Shown here: piece by piece, positions 45,285-58,300 of the stretch
Layout: each line of letters starts with the position of its first letter
Position numbering within the stretch: the stretch's first letter is position 1
Program-made: the position numbers and the translations under genes
Assembly: GCF_000002425.4 (NCBI RefSeq)
Contig: NC_037262.1
Location: 7,559,943-7,623,942, forward strand
Source of the DNA: Physcomitrium patens
Taxonomy: Eukaryota > Streptophyta > Bryopsida > Funariales > Funariaceae
Length of the DNA stretch: 64,000 nucleotides
Direction: 5' to 3'
Notes under the pieces: model-generated
The model's database searches: none
What the model was told of the DNA's origin: nothing
Seen by the model: only the letters and a program-made list of their open reading frames with translations

Positions 45285-45387
45285 AAGAATAAAAAATCTT
45301 TACTATAAAAGAAATAAGATTCAAGAAAGATTACATTCTATCTTCTATCTTTGTTTGTAGTTTTTGTATATTTGTGGCACTAAAAAG

Positions 45388-45770
45388 ATGAAAAATCAAT
45401 AACTAAAAAATTCAACTCAAGAGCTATTATTTGTTGACTTATTAGATAACACATTGCAATTGTCCAGACTTTAAGACAATATAATAGAAATGAAGATCAT
45501 CAAGATTTTTTTTTTAAAAAAAAAAAAAAAAAATAGATAGATAGTGAGATGCAATTCATTTGATATCATGATTTTAGAAGAGACTTCTAATGTTTGGTGA
45601 TTTTACTCAAAGTAGAAATAATTCTTGATGGTATTCCAAATATTTTGTTTCAAAAAAGTTATAAAGACTTCAACAATGATCAAATAACATGGTGGTCTTC
45701 TCATCATAGAATGAAACATTATCATTGGCTAAGAGGACCTATCAACTACCTTCAAAAGAAACAAAGATAA
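45388..45770 (+). pseudogene. Remnant of the extra family A reading frame (copy 3)
   Basis: The last 57 codons before TAA at 45768-45770 align to the copy 1 frame with about 38 identical residues by hand count, keeping DGIPNILF, FNNDQIT and HYHWLRGPIN. The upstream half is broken by stops and by a long T/A homopolymer insertion at about 45507-45533. Confidence 0.6.
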
Positions 45771-45862
45771 AAGTATGTACCAAATATAGTTAATCACATC
45801 TTAGACTTCATTAATATGTGATGATTGCTTCTTGTAAAACTTATTTTTAGTAAGAGGAGTAA

Positions 45863-46398
45863 TGTTATAGACTTACATATTTACTTCAATAATTATCTAT
45901 ATAATAAAATTAGGTAGAAGTAGGTAAAAATAGATTATTTTGATAATATCTTATAAAAAAGCTTCATATGTTCTATTTTACCTTTATTTGTGTCTGTAGG
46001 TGATTAATAAATTGAACACTTAGCCAATAAGTTTTAGCTACATATTTCACATGTTGATAGCTTATATTACAAGCTTTTTATATGACACACATATAGAAAA
46101 CTTGTCTTACAAGTTAAGTCACATATTTTACAAATTGAACACATGTTAGAGATTCTTTATAATGTCACTATGTAGTTCTTAGTTAGATAGTATATATGGA
46201 GGCAAGAGTGAAGCCTTTTTCAGTCTTACCAATGCCTTTCTAATTCTAAGTCTTGTTTTAAGATTTTTTAATCTTCTAATTTTTTGCAATAGCTATTCTA
46301 ATTTCAATACTATATTTGTTTTGAATAAATATCTAGTCTTTTTGAATGATACAAGACTGTATTAATTTTTTAATAGTTTGGATTTTATGTCCTTAATA
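45863..46398 (+). repeat. Family A 3' LTR of copy 3
   Basis: Starts TGTTATAGACTTACATATTT directly after a purine-rich stretch and ends CCTTAATA. It contains TTAGATAGTATATATGG and the AAGAGTGAAG...TTCAGTCTT arms near 46185-46225. Confidence 0.78.
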
Positions 46399-47013
46399 TT
46401 ATGATTTAAAAACTAAAAAATAATTTTTTAAATAAGTATTTTATATTTTTAAAATAAATAATATAATATAAATTATATAACTTAAAAATAAACTAGATTT
46501 TTGTATTAGATATAATTTATCAAGATAATTTGATTGAATACTATAAAATTGCAAAAAAATAAATCTAAACATTAAAAATTTTAAATCTAAATCATTGATG
46601 TGTAATAATTTTATTAATCAAATCTAAAAAAATATTATATTCATATATTTTATAAAATTATTAATAATATAAAAATACATAAAAATAAACATATATATAT
46701 AATAAATAGAAATATAATGAATTAAAAATTTTAAAAAAATAAATAATATTACTTCATAAAACAACAAAGTCTAAAACTTAGATAAATAAGTATTAAGATT
46801 TTTTTAATTGTTAACTTGGTTTATAAACTTGTATTCAAAATTAAAATTTTACTTTTAAAAGATACTAATTTTAAAATTGAGTTTTTTTAAAAAATATCTA
46901 TTTTAAATTTTTATGTTCATATGAAGACTAAATTTAATATAACTATACTAATAATTTTATTCAAGAAATTGCTATATGACATGATTCTTTATATAGTATT
47001 TTTTAAATTTACA

Positions 47014-47093
<80 letters not shown>

Positions 47094-47800
47094 AATTATC
47101 TATGTGTATTTATGAAAAATATCCACATCTTATTTAAACAAAGAGATATTTGTGCAAACAAAAAAAAATTAATATGAAATAATAAATTTACTTTAGTTTT
47201 TTAATAAATTAAAATAAAAAAGATAATACAAATTTTTAATATATATATATATATACATACATACAAAGATTTCTTTTATAATTATAATATTTTATATTAA
47301 TAACTTATTAAGTATATAATTTAAAATTTAAACATTATTATTCTTTAAAATATTCTATATCATAAGTTAAAATGATCAATTCATTACTAATTTATAAGTT
47401 TATGGAAGCATAATCAATCAAGAAAAGTAGAATTTTTTATCTTAATATTTCTTTTAGTGTTTTTAATTAAAAATATTTGCTACTAAATAAGTTAAAATAA
47501 TAATTGTATTTATTTTGGCTTGAATTTTAATAATAGATTTATGCATTATATATATTATTGATACTGCAAATAATACTACTAATAAAAATTAAAATTCCAT
47601 GATCCTATTGTGTGTTTTTTGGAGCTACATTTCTACAAAAGTTGTTGCACATATTAATTCTTACAAAAATTTAATATAAAAAATATATAAATTCTACTAA
47701 TAAAAATAAACTTAAATATACATAAAAATATGTTAGAACAATTAATCCAACCTAAAATGTGTAAAAAAATATCTAAAAAATAATATAGAAAACACACTAT
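46399..47800. other. Extremely AT-rich spacer
   Basis: Dominated by A/T homopolymers and TA runs, including the longest TA array of the window. A 64-codon frame across that array is not a gene. Composition changes sharply to gene-like DNA at about 47800. Confidence 0.65.
47016..47088. repeat. (AT)n microsatellite, about 73 bp
   Basis: About 36 uninterrupted AT units, the longest simple repeat in the window. Confidence 0.97.
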
Positions 47801-50627
47801 TCATGCAACAAATTGGTGTAGACATTCAACAAGAAAGGCATACTAAGGCTTCAAGGCCCACAAACTGCATTAGGGTTGTGCTTTTCATGAGACGATTGCC
47901 GAATTTACCACATCACAAATTTCTTTGCCGGCAGCCACTGCTGCTAACAGTGAGGTCGAGTTGTCTCCAGGTTTCCGCCATGTCGAATCGCTCCCCTGCG
48001 GCAATTCCCCTCGACGGTAATTAAGGTTACAATTCACAACCTCTGTGACTTCATTCCAGAGAGTCAAGGTCTGTAATCACACAGGGATTACGGTGTGTCG
48101 AGTGAGTCCATTCGGTTCTCCCTGTAGAAGAACCTATTGACAGCTATTTATGATGTGGTGAAAACAGATCTTGCTGAGACGTCCACGAAGCGTGTATTCT
48201 AAGGTACAACTACGTGATGTCGATTCTTTTGAGAGTAAGTTTCATGTGATGCGCATTAAAAGTTGGAAATGTCGATCAAAGCTTGCTGTTCTGCACGGCC
48301 ACCGTATTGAAGGAGGCTTGGTGCAGATTGTGGAACTGTTCATGACGTTGATGACCTGGTTTCCATACCCTGCGTTGTATGCTGTGAGTGTGTTCGATTG
48401 ATCTATTAGAACATGAGTTGCTTTGACGGTGTCAGTTAGTCGAAAAAGGCCGACTGCATTTATCCGAAGCTTTCAGAATTTGAGAGCGTACGTGTATGCG
48501 TACGTACAGCTACGCTCCGAAAGTTGGAGTGAAATACTGTAATATTACAACTCAGACCCTAGGGAAAACAATTGGCTTACAAGATAGGAAACAGCTCGAA
48601 TTTGAAGAACATAGAAAACAAGTGGTCACAAGAGTGCGTGCACATTACTGGCTGAATTTGACCTCATTTTCATGGACTCCATGAAGTATGTATTCTAGAT
48701 GCTTCAGAGATTCTTCGGAATGTCTCAGATGACTCTCATTTCTCGATCTACATGGATAAGAAGGACAAGTGCTTGGCTCCACCAGCATTTCAAAAGATTC
48801 AACTAGTTGGTTTGAACAAAACGCAAGCATTGAGCTAGTTTTTAGCTCGGTGCTAAGAAACTTCCACAATGATTGTGAAGTTTTCGAGGAGAAGAACGCC
48901 ACCGCCCTCCTACTTGAACATGAAAGAAGAAACTTTGGTCTAGGTAATCGACAGCGATCAACAACTTTCTTTTAGTGTGATTGGATCCGCGATCTAGGCT
49001 TGCACAAAATTGGTGCTCTCCACCTCTATGGTGCTCATATCAACGGCCGGCTTGTGCACTTTGTTGGTGAAAAATCCCATACAATGCTGACCGGCGAAGA
49101 AGCACCTCGGACATGTGAAATAGATTCCTTAAATGTTGTCGTGAGATGCACAATCACGTTGAAGAGTCTTCTATGATTGCCCCAATTGCAGAACCGCTGC
49201 ACCGTCGCTCAAGCACTCAAATCCCAAACGGTTTGCTTCGAACCATACACCGAGGGTTTCGATCACCGCACTGTTGGAATCTTTTGGGAATGTAATTGAT
49301 GCGCATGAAGCTCCGGCCCGAACTACCGGAAGAGATAATAGGACAAAGCTGTCTGTACCTTGAAATTGGAATCGGATGTGCTCTGAGGTGGAGTTTCTAA
49401 GGTCCTAACATCAGTATTTCCAACAGAGTAGCTATCAGAATATCAGCAAATCATTTAAAACATGAACTTACATGTTGTGTCCACTTAAACGGAATCTAAC
49501 CGAAGCTATTGATTATTCCACGTACATTCTTCCTTCACTTCGAGTGACCTCGTCTAATGATGGCTCTGGAAATGCATTTGATTTGAACTGGTAGCAGCAA
49601 CTCAGAGATTCATGAGGTTTTGATATTTGCTCGCTTTGGCAATGTCTATGTCGATCATCCTTGGTCTTCAGCAGTTTCGAATATTGTGACTTACAAGTAT
49701 AATGGTATCCATATACCCTTAATGCTGACTCATTCAATCGTTGCTGAAAAATTTCGATGGATTAACTGCATAACACTCGGAATGTGCACGAATCAAATTC
49801 CACGACTGCAGAGACTGGAAACAGGAACATTGAGGCAGTGAACGCAGATCGAAAGAATCACCTGCACATGTTTTTCACGAAATCTGCATCAGAAACTGAA
49901 CTCCGCTCATGCCTCCAATCCGAAAATTTCAATCCATGAGTCAGCTTCATAATTGCAGTGTGGGCTTATAATTTTATCAAAATTTTATCAGCTGCACGGA
50001 ACCATTTGGCCAAAGTTCACGCGCGGATGGGTGAAGAGGTCTCCCAAAGCTAAGATTTCCCGATCGTCTCTCACTAGCTTCATAGACTTTTGCAACGCAT
50101 CCAGAACTCGGTCAAGGATCTAGATGGGAGCTTACAAGTGTAGGTCGCCAGGCCAAGGTGAACTTCGATATTTTCTCGAATTCTCACTGCTCAATTCACA
50201 GAAGCCGGCAAGTTGGAGAGGCGATGAATCGATATTCGAGTTATGGGTGTGAACCAGACAAAGTTTTACTGTGGAATGTGCGCTCACTGGATCAGTCTAG
50301 TCAGCAATATTGTTTTTTTATTGACATTAGGGTTGAGCTGTCCCGCTCACAAACCACCACTATGACTGCCATGCCATGCATGCAATGAAGAATTCAAGAC
50401 AAAACTGGAAAAACGGGAATTAATGGAATATCCGTCGCGTGGACACCCAACACCACAGCACCATCTCCCGAGTACTAATAGCCGCCTGCCACTCGCTTGC
50501 ATCGTGACTTTTGCTGCAGATTCTAAGCGCAGAGTCCTCATTGGTCACTTTGAATCGATCATCTCATGCTGTGATCGACTTCGATGCTCGCTTGCTGACG
50601 GGCATCACAATTCCTGCCAATCTCACT
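47801..50627. promoter_or_regulatory. GC-balanced upstream region of the sucrose synthase gene
   Basis: About 2.8 kb of non-repetitive DNA with gene-like composition but no reading frame above about 85 codons and no recognisable domain on either strand. It likely holds the promoter and 5' untranslated exon of the downstream gene, and possibly a non-coding transcript. I cannot identify specific control elements. Confidence 0.45.
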
Positions 50628-51414
50628 GTAAGTTGCTTTGGACACAGACAACTTTTTAGTATTCTGCTAGAGAGCTGCTAAATCTAAATGTGAAAAATTC
50701 AAATAGATGAGAGAATGTATTAATTTCCTAAAACGCAATACTGTCTGCGTCTGCATTGACGACGCAGAGTTTAGGTGATTAATGCAATTTTCTGAATACA
50801 TTCGGCGGGTTAAACCGAATGAATGTCAACTGGAACCTGAGAAAAGATGAGCATGCGATTGATCTGCGATTGATTCTTAGTGTGTTAGTCTTTGAATATT
50901 ATTAGATCACCTCACCCCTGAAGACGATCGAGTATTATTAGATAGAGGCTGGTTGTTTGGTGCAAGTGTTGGCTGAGTCGATCACAGGATATTTCGCACA
51001 AGTTGTAAATTGTGTGCCTATCTTTTTAGTGCCGCATGCGATTGCTGTTGATTCATAACGAGAGCAGTCTATATCGAGATAATTCGAGCTTATGAAAATG
51101 TAGTGATGGTCATTGTGATCTGCAGAGTTGAAGGGTTCCAGTATAAGTGCTCAAAAATCAAGTTCAGTTTTCTACAATTGAAACGAGAGATAACGCACTC
51201 TCGAGAATCTTTACCTCCCGATTGTGATTATCCTGTGACGCGAAAGTACCACGCTTGACATGTTACTGTTGTGTAGCAGAAGATAGTTGCACTCCCTCTG
51301 TAGTCTGAGTCGATTCCTGCCCTTAACGAAGAGAAGGATTTTGTATTTAGCATGCTTCGCGAACTGATATGGCCAGCGTCTAAGAACACCTACGTTTGCA
51401 AATAAATTTCGCAG
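50628..51414 (+). other. Candidate leader intron of sucrose synthase
   Basis: A consensus donor (CACT|GTAAGTTG) at 50628 and an acceptor (ATTTCGCAG|GTTTGTG) ending at 51414 bracket 787 bp; the start codon lies 21 bases after the acceptor. Sucrose synthase genes of flowering plants commonly have an intron in the 5' untranslated region. The donor choice is a guess among several GT sites; the acceptor is better supported. Confidence 0.4.
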
Positions 51415-51435
51415 GTTTGTGTCGAAGGAAACGCA

Positions 51436-54400
51436 ATGGCGGCAAACGGAGTGGCACCAAAGAAGCCCGTCTTACAACGCTTGAACAGTATTCAGGAACG
51501 AGTGCAAAGTGCGGTGCAAGAGCACCGGAACGTCATCATAGACCTTCTCTCCCGGTACTTGTCAATCTCGCTCATCCCCTGTTCAATTACTCACTATATA
51601 AGCCATTTATTTCATGACTTAGAAATTGCAAGCTTACGGTTGTCAGGATTCTTGTCCCAGATACGTCAAACAGGGGCGTACTCATCTGCAACCGCATCAC
51701 ATTGTTGATGAGCTCAACAGCCTCACCGAAGCGGACAGGGTCACCGAGATCAAGGACAGCGCATTCGGATTGCTTCTACTCAATTGTCAGGTATCCCAAC
51801 TAGATCATGATGTTGTAGTCGACTTGCATTGACGGACGGTTTCTTGATCGGCCTAACGTGGATGATTGCACGCAATATAGGAAGCGATAGTGCTGCCACC
51901 TTGGCTTGGATTAGCGGTGCGTCCAAGGCCTGGAATCTGGGAGTACCTACGCATCAATGTGGAGGAGCTGATTCTGGAGGAGCTCTCTGTTTCGGAGTAT
52001 CTGGGATTTAAAGAACAGCTCGCCAATAGCACCGAGTATGTTTCCTATGTCCCCCATTCTAATTTTTTCGTTCTTACGATTTCCATCTTTTTGGAATTAG
52101 AACTCGATAATTGAAAAAGAACGCTGACAAAGTGCTGTGAAGTGTGCGAGATCCATTCTTGCTGGAGCTGGACATGGCACCTTTCAACTCCAATTTTCCT
52201 CGCATGACAAGGCCGTCCTCAATTGGTCACGGTGTCGAATTCTTGAACCGACACCTATCTTTGAAGCTGTTTCAAACCGCTGATGGCATCGAACCGTTGT
52301 TTCAATTTCTCCGAATGCACACTTACCGTGGACAAGTACATCCATTTTACTTTCACTATTAGGCTCAAATATGCTGTAACGATACGGCGTCGTCTTCTGA
52401 AAAGGCTACGAAGATTTGTAGATGTGTACTTAAACTTCAGCATTTTCAATAGGTTCTGCGTTCTAGTTTTAACCATGAGAATATGGTGATCCATGCAGAC
52501 GTTGATGCTCAATGACCGAATCACGAGCTTGCGAAGACTTCGTCCGCAATTGGTCAAAGCGGATGATATACTGAGCAAACTTCCAGAGGATACTCCTTTT
52601 ACCGACTTCGCACACAAGTGCGTATTTCTGCCAATCATTTGTTGCAGGTCCTTTAAGTGAGCTCTCCCGAATATCTCATCACTGAAGACAACTTGTGGTA
52701 CGCTACTTAGAGCTCGCTGTTGTCATTTGCTCGTGCAGGTTGCAGGAGCTAGGGTTGGAAAAAGGATGGGGAAACACGGCAGGCCGTGTTGTGGAGACAA
52801 TCAAACTGCTGGAAGATCTACTTCAAGCACCCGACCCGGATACTTTGGAGAAGTTTCTTGCCCGCATTCCTATGGTCTTCAGTGTCGTCATTGTTACACC
52901 GCACGGGTACTTTGGTCAAGATGGCGTCCTCGGCTTGCCGGATACCGGTGGCCAAGTGGTTTACATCTTAGACCAAGTGAGAGCATTGGAGAACGAGATG
53001 CTTGAGAATTTGCAGCTGCAAGGGCTCGACATTGTACCGAAGATCGTCATTGTAAGACCTGCTCTTTTGACATTAAACCCTGCAACCCTGATTGCATCTA
53101 TTTTTAGGAACGTGTTGCCTGTGCCTCTGATTATCTCTTACATTTCAACTCACAATCGTGTTGTTCGTCTATATTACTAACTGAGGAGCTGTTTTTCGCT
53201 TGGCATTTTGGCAGCTGACACGCCTCATCCCAAATGCTTTTGGAACGACCTGCAACCAGCGAATTGAGAAGGTTCATGGCAGTCGGTTTTCGCATATTCT
53301 ACGTATTCCCTTCCGTAACGATGGACAAATATTGAAGAATTGGATTTCTCGGTTCGATGTTTACCCCTATTTGGAGACCTACGCGCAGGTCGGCATAAAT
53401 TTCCTTCGCACTTACACGTTATGTGTAAATTTTAGTATCATCTCACTCTCTTTATGACAATGAATCTCTAACCTATTGTTAGTCTGATGCGAATAAAGAT
53501 CCGTTTCTGTACAGGAGGCAGCAAGTGAGATATGTGCCGATCTCTCAGGGCCACCTGACCTAATTATTGGAAACTACACCGACGGCAATCTCGTGGCCAC
53601 TTTACTATGTCAGCACCTTGGAGTGACACAGGTTTGTCAGCTGTTCATGAAAAGAATTAATATTTCTTTGATTTAGATTTCCAGTTGCAGGATTCTCCAT
53701 GATGCGACTTTACACTGGTTTACTTGCAGTGCACTATTGCACACGCTTTGGAGAAGACAAAGTATCCAGACTCCGACATTTATTGGAAGAATTTTGAGGA
53801 GAAATACCACTTTTCATGCCAGTTTACTGCTGACTTAATTGCAATGAATCACGCCGACTTCATCATCACCAGCACGTACCAAGAGATTGCTGGTAGCGCA
53901 AAGACTGTTGGACAATATGAGAGCCATCAGGCGTTCACGATGCCTAGCCTCTACCGAGTTGTGAACGGCATCGACGTCTTCGACCCTAAGTTCAACATTG
54001 TGTCTCCTGGAGCTGACATGACTGTTTACTACCCCTTCACAGACAAGCAGCATCGCTTGACAAAATTGCACCCCGCAATTGAGAAACTTCTGTTCAGTTC
54101 TGACCAGACAGATGAGCATGTGTAAGTTACGCAACCCTAAACCATGAGGAAGAATTGAGTTCTCATAATTTATATCTTCTGCTTGAAATTAGATAAGATG
54201 TAGAGTAACATGTTGTATATGGTGAACGGCATGCAGGGGCATCATCGACAAGGACAAGCCTATTCTTTTCACAATGGCACGCCTCGACAGGGTGAAAAAT
54301 TTGACAGGCCTGGTGGAGCTGTATGGGAAAAACGAGAAACTCCGGGAAATGACTAACCTAGTGATAGTTGGAGGTGAAATCGACCCTGCGAAGTCGAAAG

Positions 54401-55317
54401 ACCGAGAAGAAGTGAAAGAGATCGAAAAAATGCACAGCTTCATCAAACAGTACAACTTGCACAACCACTTCAGATGGATCCGATCACAGACCAACCGTGT
54501 GCAGAATGGAGAGCTTTATCGCTATATCGCAGATGCGGGCGGTGTTTTTGTGCAACCTGCGCTCTACGAGGGTTTTGGTCTCACAGTGGTAGAGGCTATG
54601 ACGTGTGGCCTTCCCACGTTTGCGACAATGCACGGCGGTCCTGCCGAGATCATTGTGAATGGCATCTCAGGATTCCACATTGATCCTTACCATCCCGAAG
54701 GAGTAGCTGAAGTGCTCGTCTCTTTCTTCGAGAAAGTAAAAACGGACCCTGGAGTGTGGACCCGAATCTCTGAGGCTGCTCTGCAACGCATATATTCTAA
54801 GTCAGTGCGCTGGCCACTTGCTTAACCCTTTACGTCAATGCCTTTCAAGTGGTATTGATATAGTTTCTGATGACTTCTTTCGTTTCGTCGGTGTGGACCT
54901 GTGCAGCTTCACTTGGAAACTCTACGCTGAGCGCTTGATGACACTCACTCATGTGTACGGTTTCTGGAAATATGTCTCCAATTTGCAGAGACGCGAATCC
55001 AAGCGATACTTGGAGATGTTTTACACTCTGAAATACCGTGAACTGGTACGCAAGTCTCCCTGCCCAACTTACAGCTTCTTCATTGTTTCAAATTTTTTGA
55101 TGAAAAATCTAATGGCTTCGTACAAGTTCCAATGATTTGTTGTCATTTGGATGAGCAGGTCAAGACCGTGCCTCTTTCAAGCGACAACGAAAGTCCCGAA
55201 GAGAAGACGGATAAGAAGGCCCATATGGGGCCTCCCACTGACGCAGCCCTTGTTGGTGTTCCATTAGCAGCAGGAGAAATCACCAAAGCAATCCTGGAAT
55301 CTACTGCTATACACTGA
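51436..55317 (+). CDS. SUS: Sucrose synthase (UDP-glucose:fructose glucosyltransferase), twelve exons
   Basis: Reversible cleavage of sucrose with UDP to UDP-glucose and fructose; cytosolic or membrane/actin-associated, feeding cell-wall and starch synthesis. Spliced model: 51436-51554, 51661-51790, 51881-52035, 52143-52335, 52499-52617, 52739-53051, 53215-53388, 53515-53631, 53730-54121, 54237-54800, 54907-55045, 55159-55317; phases agree, giving 857 aa (many homologues are about 805-840). Seen: an N-terminal RLNSIQER resembling the regulatory Ser site (Ser18); the N-terminal domain block [56 protein letters not shown] with His445; ARLDRVKN with Arg586 and Lys591; and the E-X7-E motif Glu682/Glu690 in [17 protein letters not shown], where Gly683 replaces the usual Ala. 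The C-terminus has a charged tail of about 50 residues encoded by exon 12. ATG context AACGCAATGGCG. Exon borders are by eye from homology. Confidence 0.93.
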
Positions 55318-58300
55318 TTATCCCTTTGGAGATCTATGGGTATGTAGAGATGGTACAAAGTGCAGAGTTTCTGCAAGAATAGAACGTGCGTACTAAGAGT
55401 AACTAATTTTTTCTTGTCTATGTTTTTTCTCTTCTTCTTTATTTTATTTTTTTATTTTTTTTACACAATAGGATTTTTAAATCCAGTGTTGTTCAAGGTT
55501 GCAATCAGGGGCTTGAGTTTGATTTGCTCTCGGTCACTTTAGTTTTATTACAGTTTCCCTCTACAGCATGAGGGTTTTATGTTTCAAAATGTACCTAGTT
55601 TTCTCATACAATTGAATAATCCAACACAGCATTAATGGCTTGTTGAGATTTTGCAACTCTGGACTGTCTCTCTACAGAGTTTGGGAGCTTCAGCTCTTTG
55701 CGAAGCACAGATACTCTTCTGCAGATTGGTGTACAAGAATTGTGTCTTTAATGTTAAGTCTGCACAATGCTGTATGATGGACACCTGGCATGGAAATGTA
55801 TGCACAACTCCCTTCTCGTTGCGTGCTATTTAATTGAGCATATGTGTTCATACTCCAAAGTGGATCGTATGCCACGATTTTGACTAAATTCCAATACACT
55901 AATCAGTATCATTCATGTTCTTTCATGCTGATTCCTCTAGGTCAGAGTTCTTCATGAGATCCCCCTAAGTACTGAGCACCCCAATGAAGGCAGCAGTGCC
56001 TCATCAAATGTGGTTAGTTTTCGACATATTTGGTCATTCACTTCACCAAGAAAAGATAAAATTGAACCCAACAGGCTCATGTACCGTATCACAATCTGTG
56101 ATGCACTCATGTAGCAGCACTAGAATGAAGGGTGCGAAATCGCCAACTCAGTGCTCGAACTCAATGTTGAGAACCATGAAGAACGCTACATTTGAACGCT
56201 CGTTCCCCGCTCTTGCAAGTCTACGGAAAAGCTCCACATTAGTCTACAGGAACAAGCCTCTTCTGGTTCTGCGCTCGAATACACATCGTTCGGCTTAATT
56301 TGCTGTTGTTATCATTGGCATTGCAATTTTCATGCGTGTTACTTTATTTAGGGCTTTATGTCGCTGAGATTATTGATCATCATGCGTCCTTTCGATTGTG
56401 TGATTCTTTTGCCTCTTTTTCGATCAACCCGCTTAGCTGGCCCTAGGTCCTGTAGTTGTTTACCGAGGTCCGAAGTTTCCAAGTCCGTGCAGACACGTAA
56501 AAGCACGGGAGGTCGAAGCAGGAACGTCTGAAAAAGGTAGCCATGAAAGAGGAGAAGCATTAAGTGGATTTTCTGCGCAAGAACTTATCAAAACATTCTG
56601 CATGTATGCTTCTGATAGGTTTGCCAGGTATTCTTCGATGCAGTGGTAATAATGTACTGTGCAACTTGGAATATTGTGTGTATTGTTTGGCTGTGATCGT
56701 TTGCCAGTAATCTCCTCATCACGTGAGTTTCATAGAGATTGCGTAGCAGGAGATTGAAACGTGCAAAGTTGAATACTAAACGTAGTTCCTGATATCAACA
56801 ATGTCAGAAGACGAGGATGTTTACCTGAATACTTTGAAATATAATATGCTATGCACTAGATTCTGGTTCCCTTTACACCGTCTTAGACAGGTGGTTGCTT
56901 CCGAAAAGTCGTAACAAAGTAATGAAAGTTTTATTGTTGTGATAATTATCTGCAAGTTTCCAGATATGCATGCTCGACTTTCGACTGGATTCCCTTGGAA
57001 CAATTGGTACTTTCACCTGTTCCTTGTTTGAGATAATATACAAATGCCTTGCATGTCATTAATACTTCGAAGCTTTAATATCATTTGGTCTGAGTTCAAG
57101 GGCACTGGCAATCGGTTAAAATACGTGAGGCTACACCCTTAAAGAATTTTCAAAAGCCATTCCAAGTTCCACCATCATTTGGTGATCAGTAAGGCAGTTC
57201 TTTACTAAATGATATCATGTAAGAATCCAAATAGTTGGGACACGACACTGTTGTTGGTTTGGCACTTGTCGTGCTGAAGTTGGCGTGATGAATTGACTAG
57301 TAAACAAGCTAATATCTCAATAAAATCTGCACATATTCACATTTTATAGGATATTTGTCACGTATGTACATGGTCTCTTCTCACAACTTTGTTCTCTACC
57401 GCCATAGCCAAGCTTCTTCAGTATTCCTCTTTCCAATTCTCAATTCCCGAAGTCCAAGTAGATCTTCCAAATCCTTTCCTGATCAAGGTTTAAGAGAGTT
57501 TCCTCATCTACCTACAGAGTTTGTGGTTTTTGTGAATAAAAGAGTGAATAGGGTGGTGCTGTTCCAGATTCCAGCTTGTAGCCTTTGCAGGGGTAGCCAT
57601 GATGGCTTCAACCAGTTTGTCTGCTTAGACTGGAACACGCCTTGGAACTATCCTTTTTGGGGGATCTTTTGGGCATTACAATGTTTATGAATATTGCTCC
57701 TGCGTCCGTTTTTTATTTTGACTTCCCTGGAATTACTTTTTGTAGGACAAGACAGCTGGGCATAGGTGATGAGCGTGACAAGCATAGGAACAGTATGAGC
57801 AATTTCACACGAGCTTGCTGTTATAGATGTATGGATCTGAGAATACTATTCATGTTTCTTGGGACATCGAACCATTAAGTACTAACACTACTTCTCATGT
57901 TTTCTTTTATTGTATTTGAATTGAGTAGGTTTTCCCTCTATATCGGAGATGCAAAGAGTCACATAGCATTTAATGTGCATTGTTGTCATTTGATGCTGTT
58001 TTTCTCATGGTGTACTTTCTTGATTTTCCTTTACGAAAAGCACACAACTGCACTATAATTTCGTAGGAGATGTTCATTGCTCTTTTCACTGTGGAAGGCG
58101 TTTCAATCCTTTTTGTTGATGTTCAATACTCCTTATAATGAAAGACATGATTGACTTGGAGCAACGGAGATGGACATGAAAACAACAAGAAACTTCCAAT
58201 GAAGCAAATTAATCCAATGGTATGAGTATATTAGCAAGGTGTCAGCTGGGGACTGAATCAGAGAATCCCATTGTAAGCCGCAAGTAATCAATGTGCTACA

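Larger units (their letters stand above)
35269..46398 (+). mobile_element. Family A chromovirus, copy 3, split by a family B insertion
   Basis: Family A pol from the end of RT through RNase H occupies 35269-35933; pol resumes at 43802 with the integrase N-terminus and runs to the chromodomain at about 45280, then the extra frame remnant and the 3' LTR 45863-46398. The interval 35934-43796 is a family B element flanked by CTCCT on both sides. Joining across it restores a collinear pol order (VSL|K... against FLKPKDFYL of copy 2). The 5' half of this copy is missing where the plus family B LTR abuts. Confidence 0.85.

Noticed and set aside
46921..47115. Open frames across TA arrays (also 8404-8595, 16817-17065, 63450-63650)
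   Set aside because: They translate to Tyr/Ile repeats of a microsatellite and contain no gene signal.
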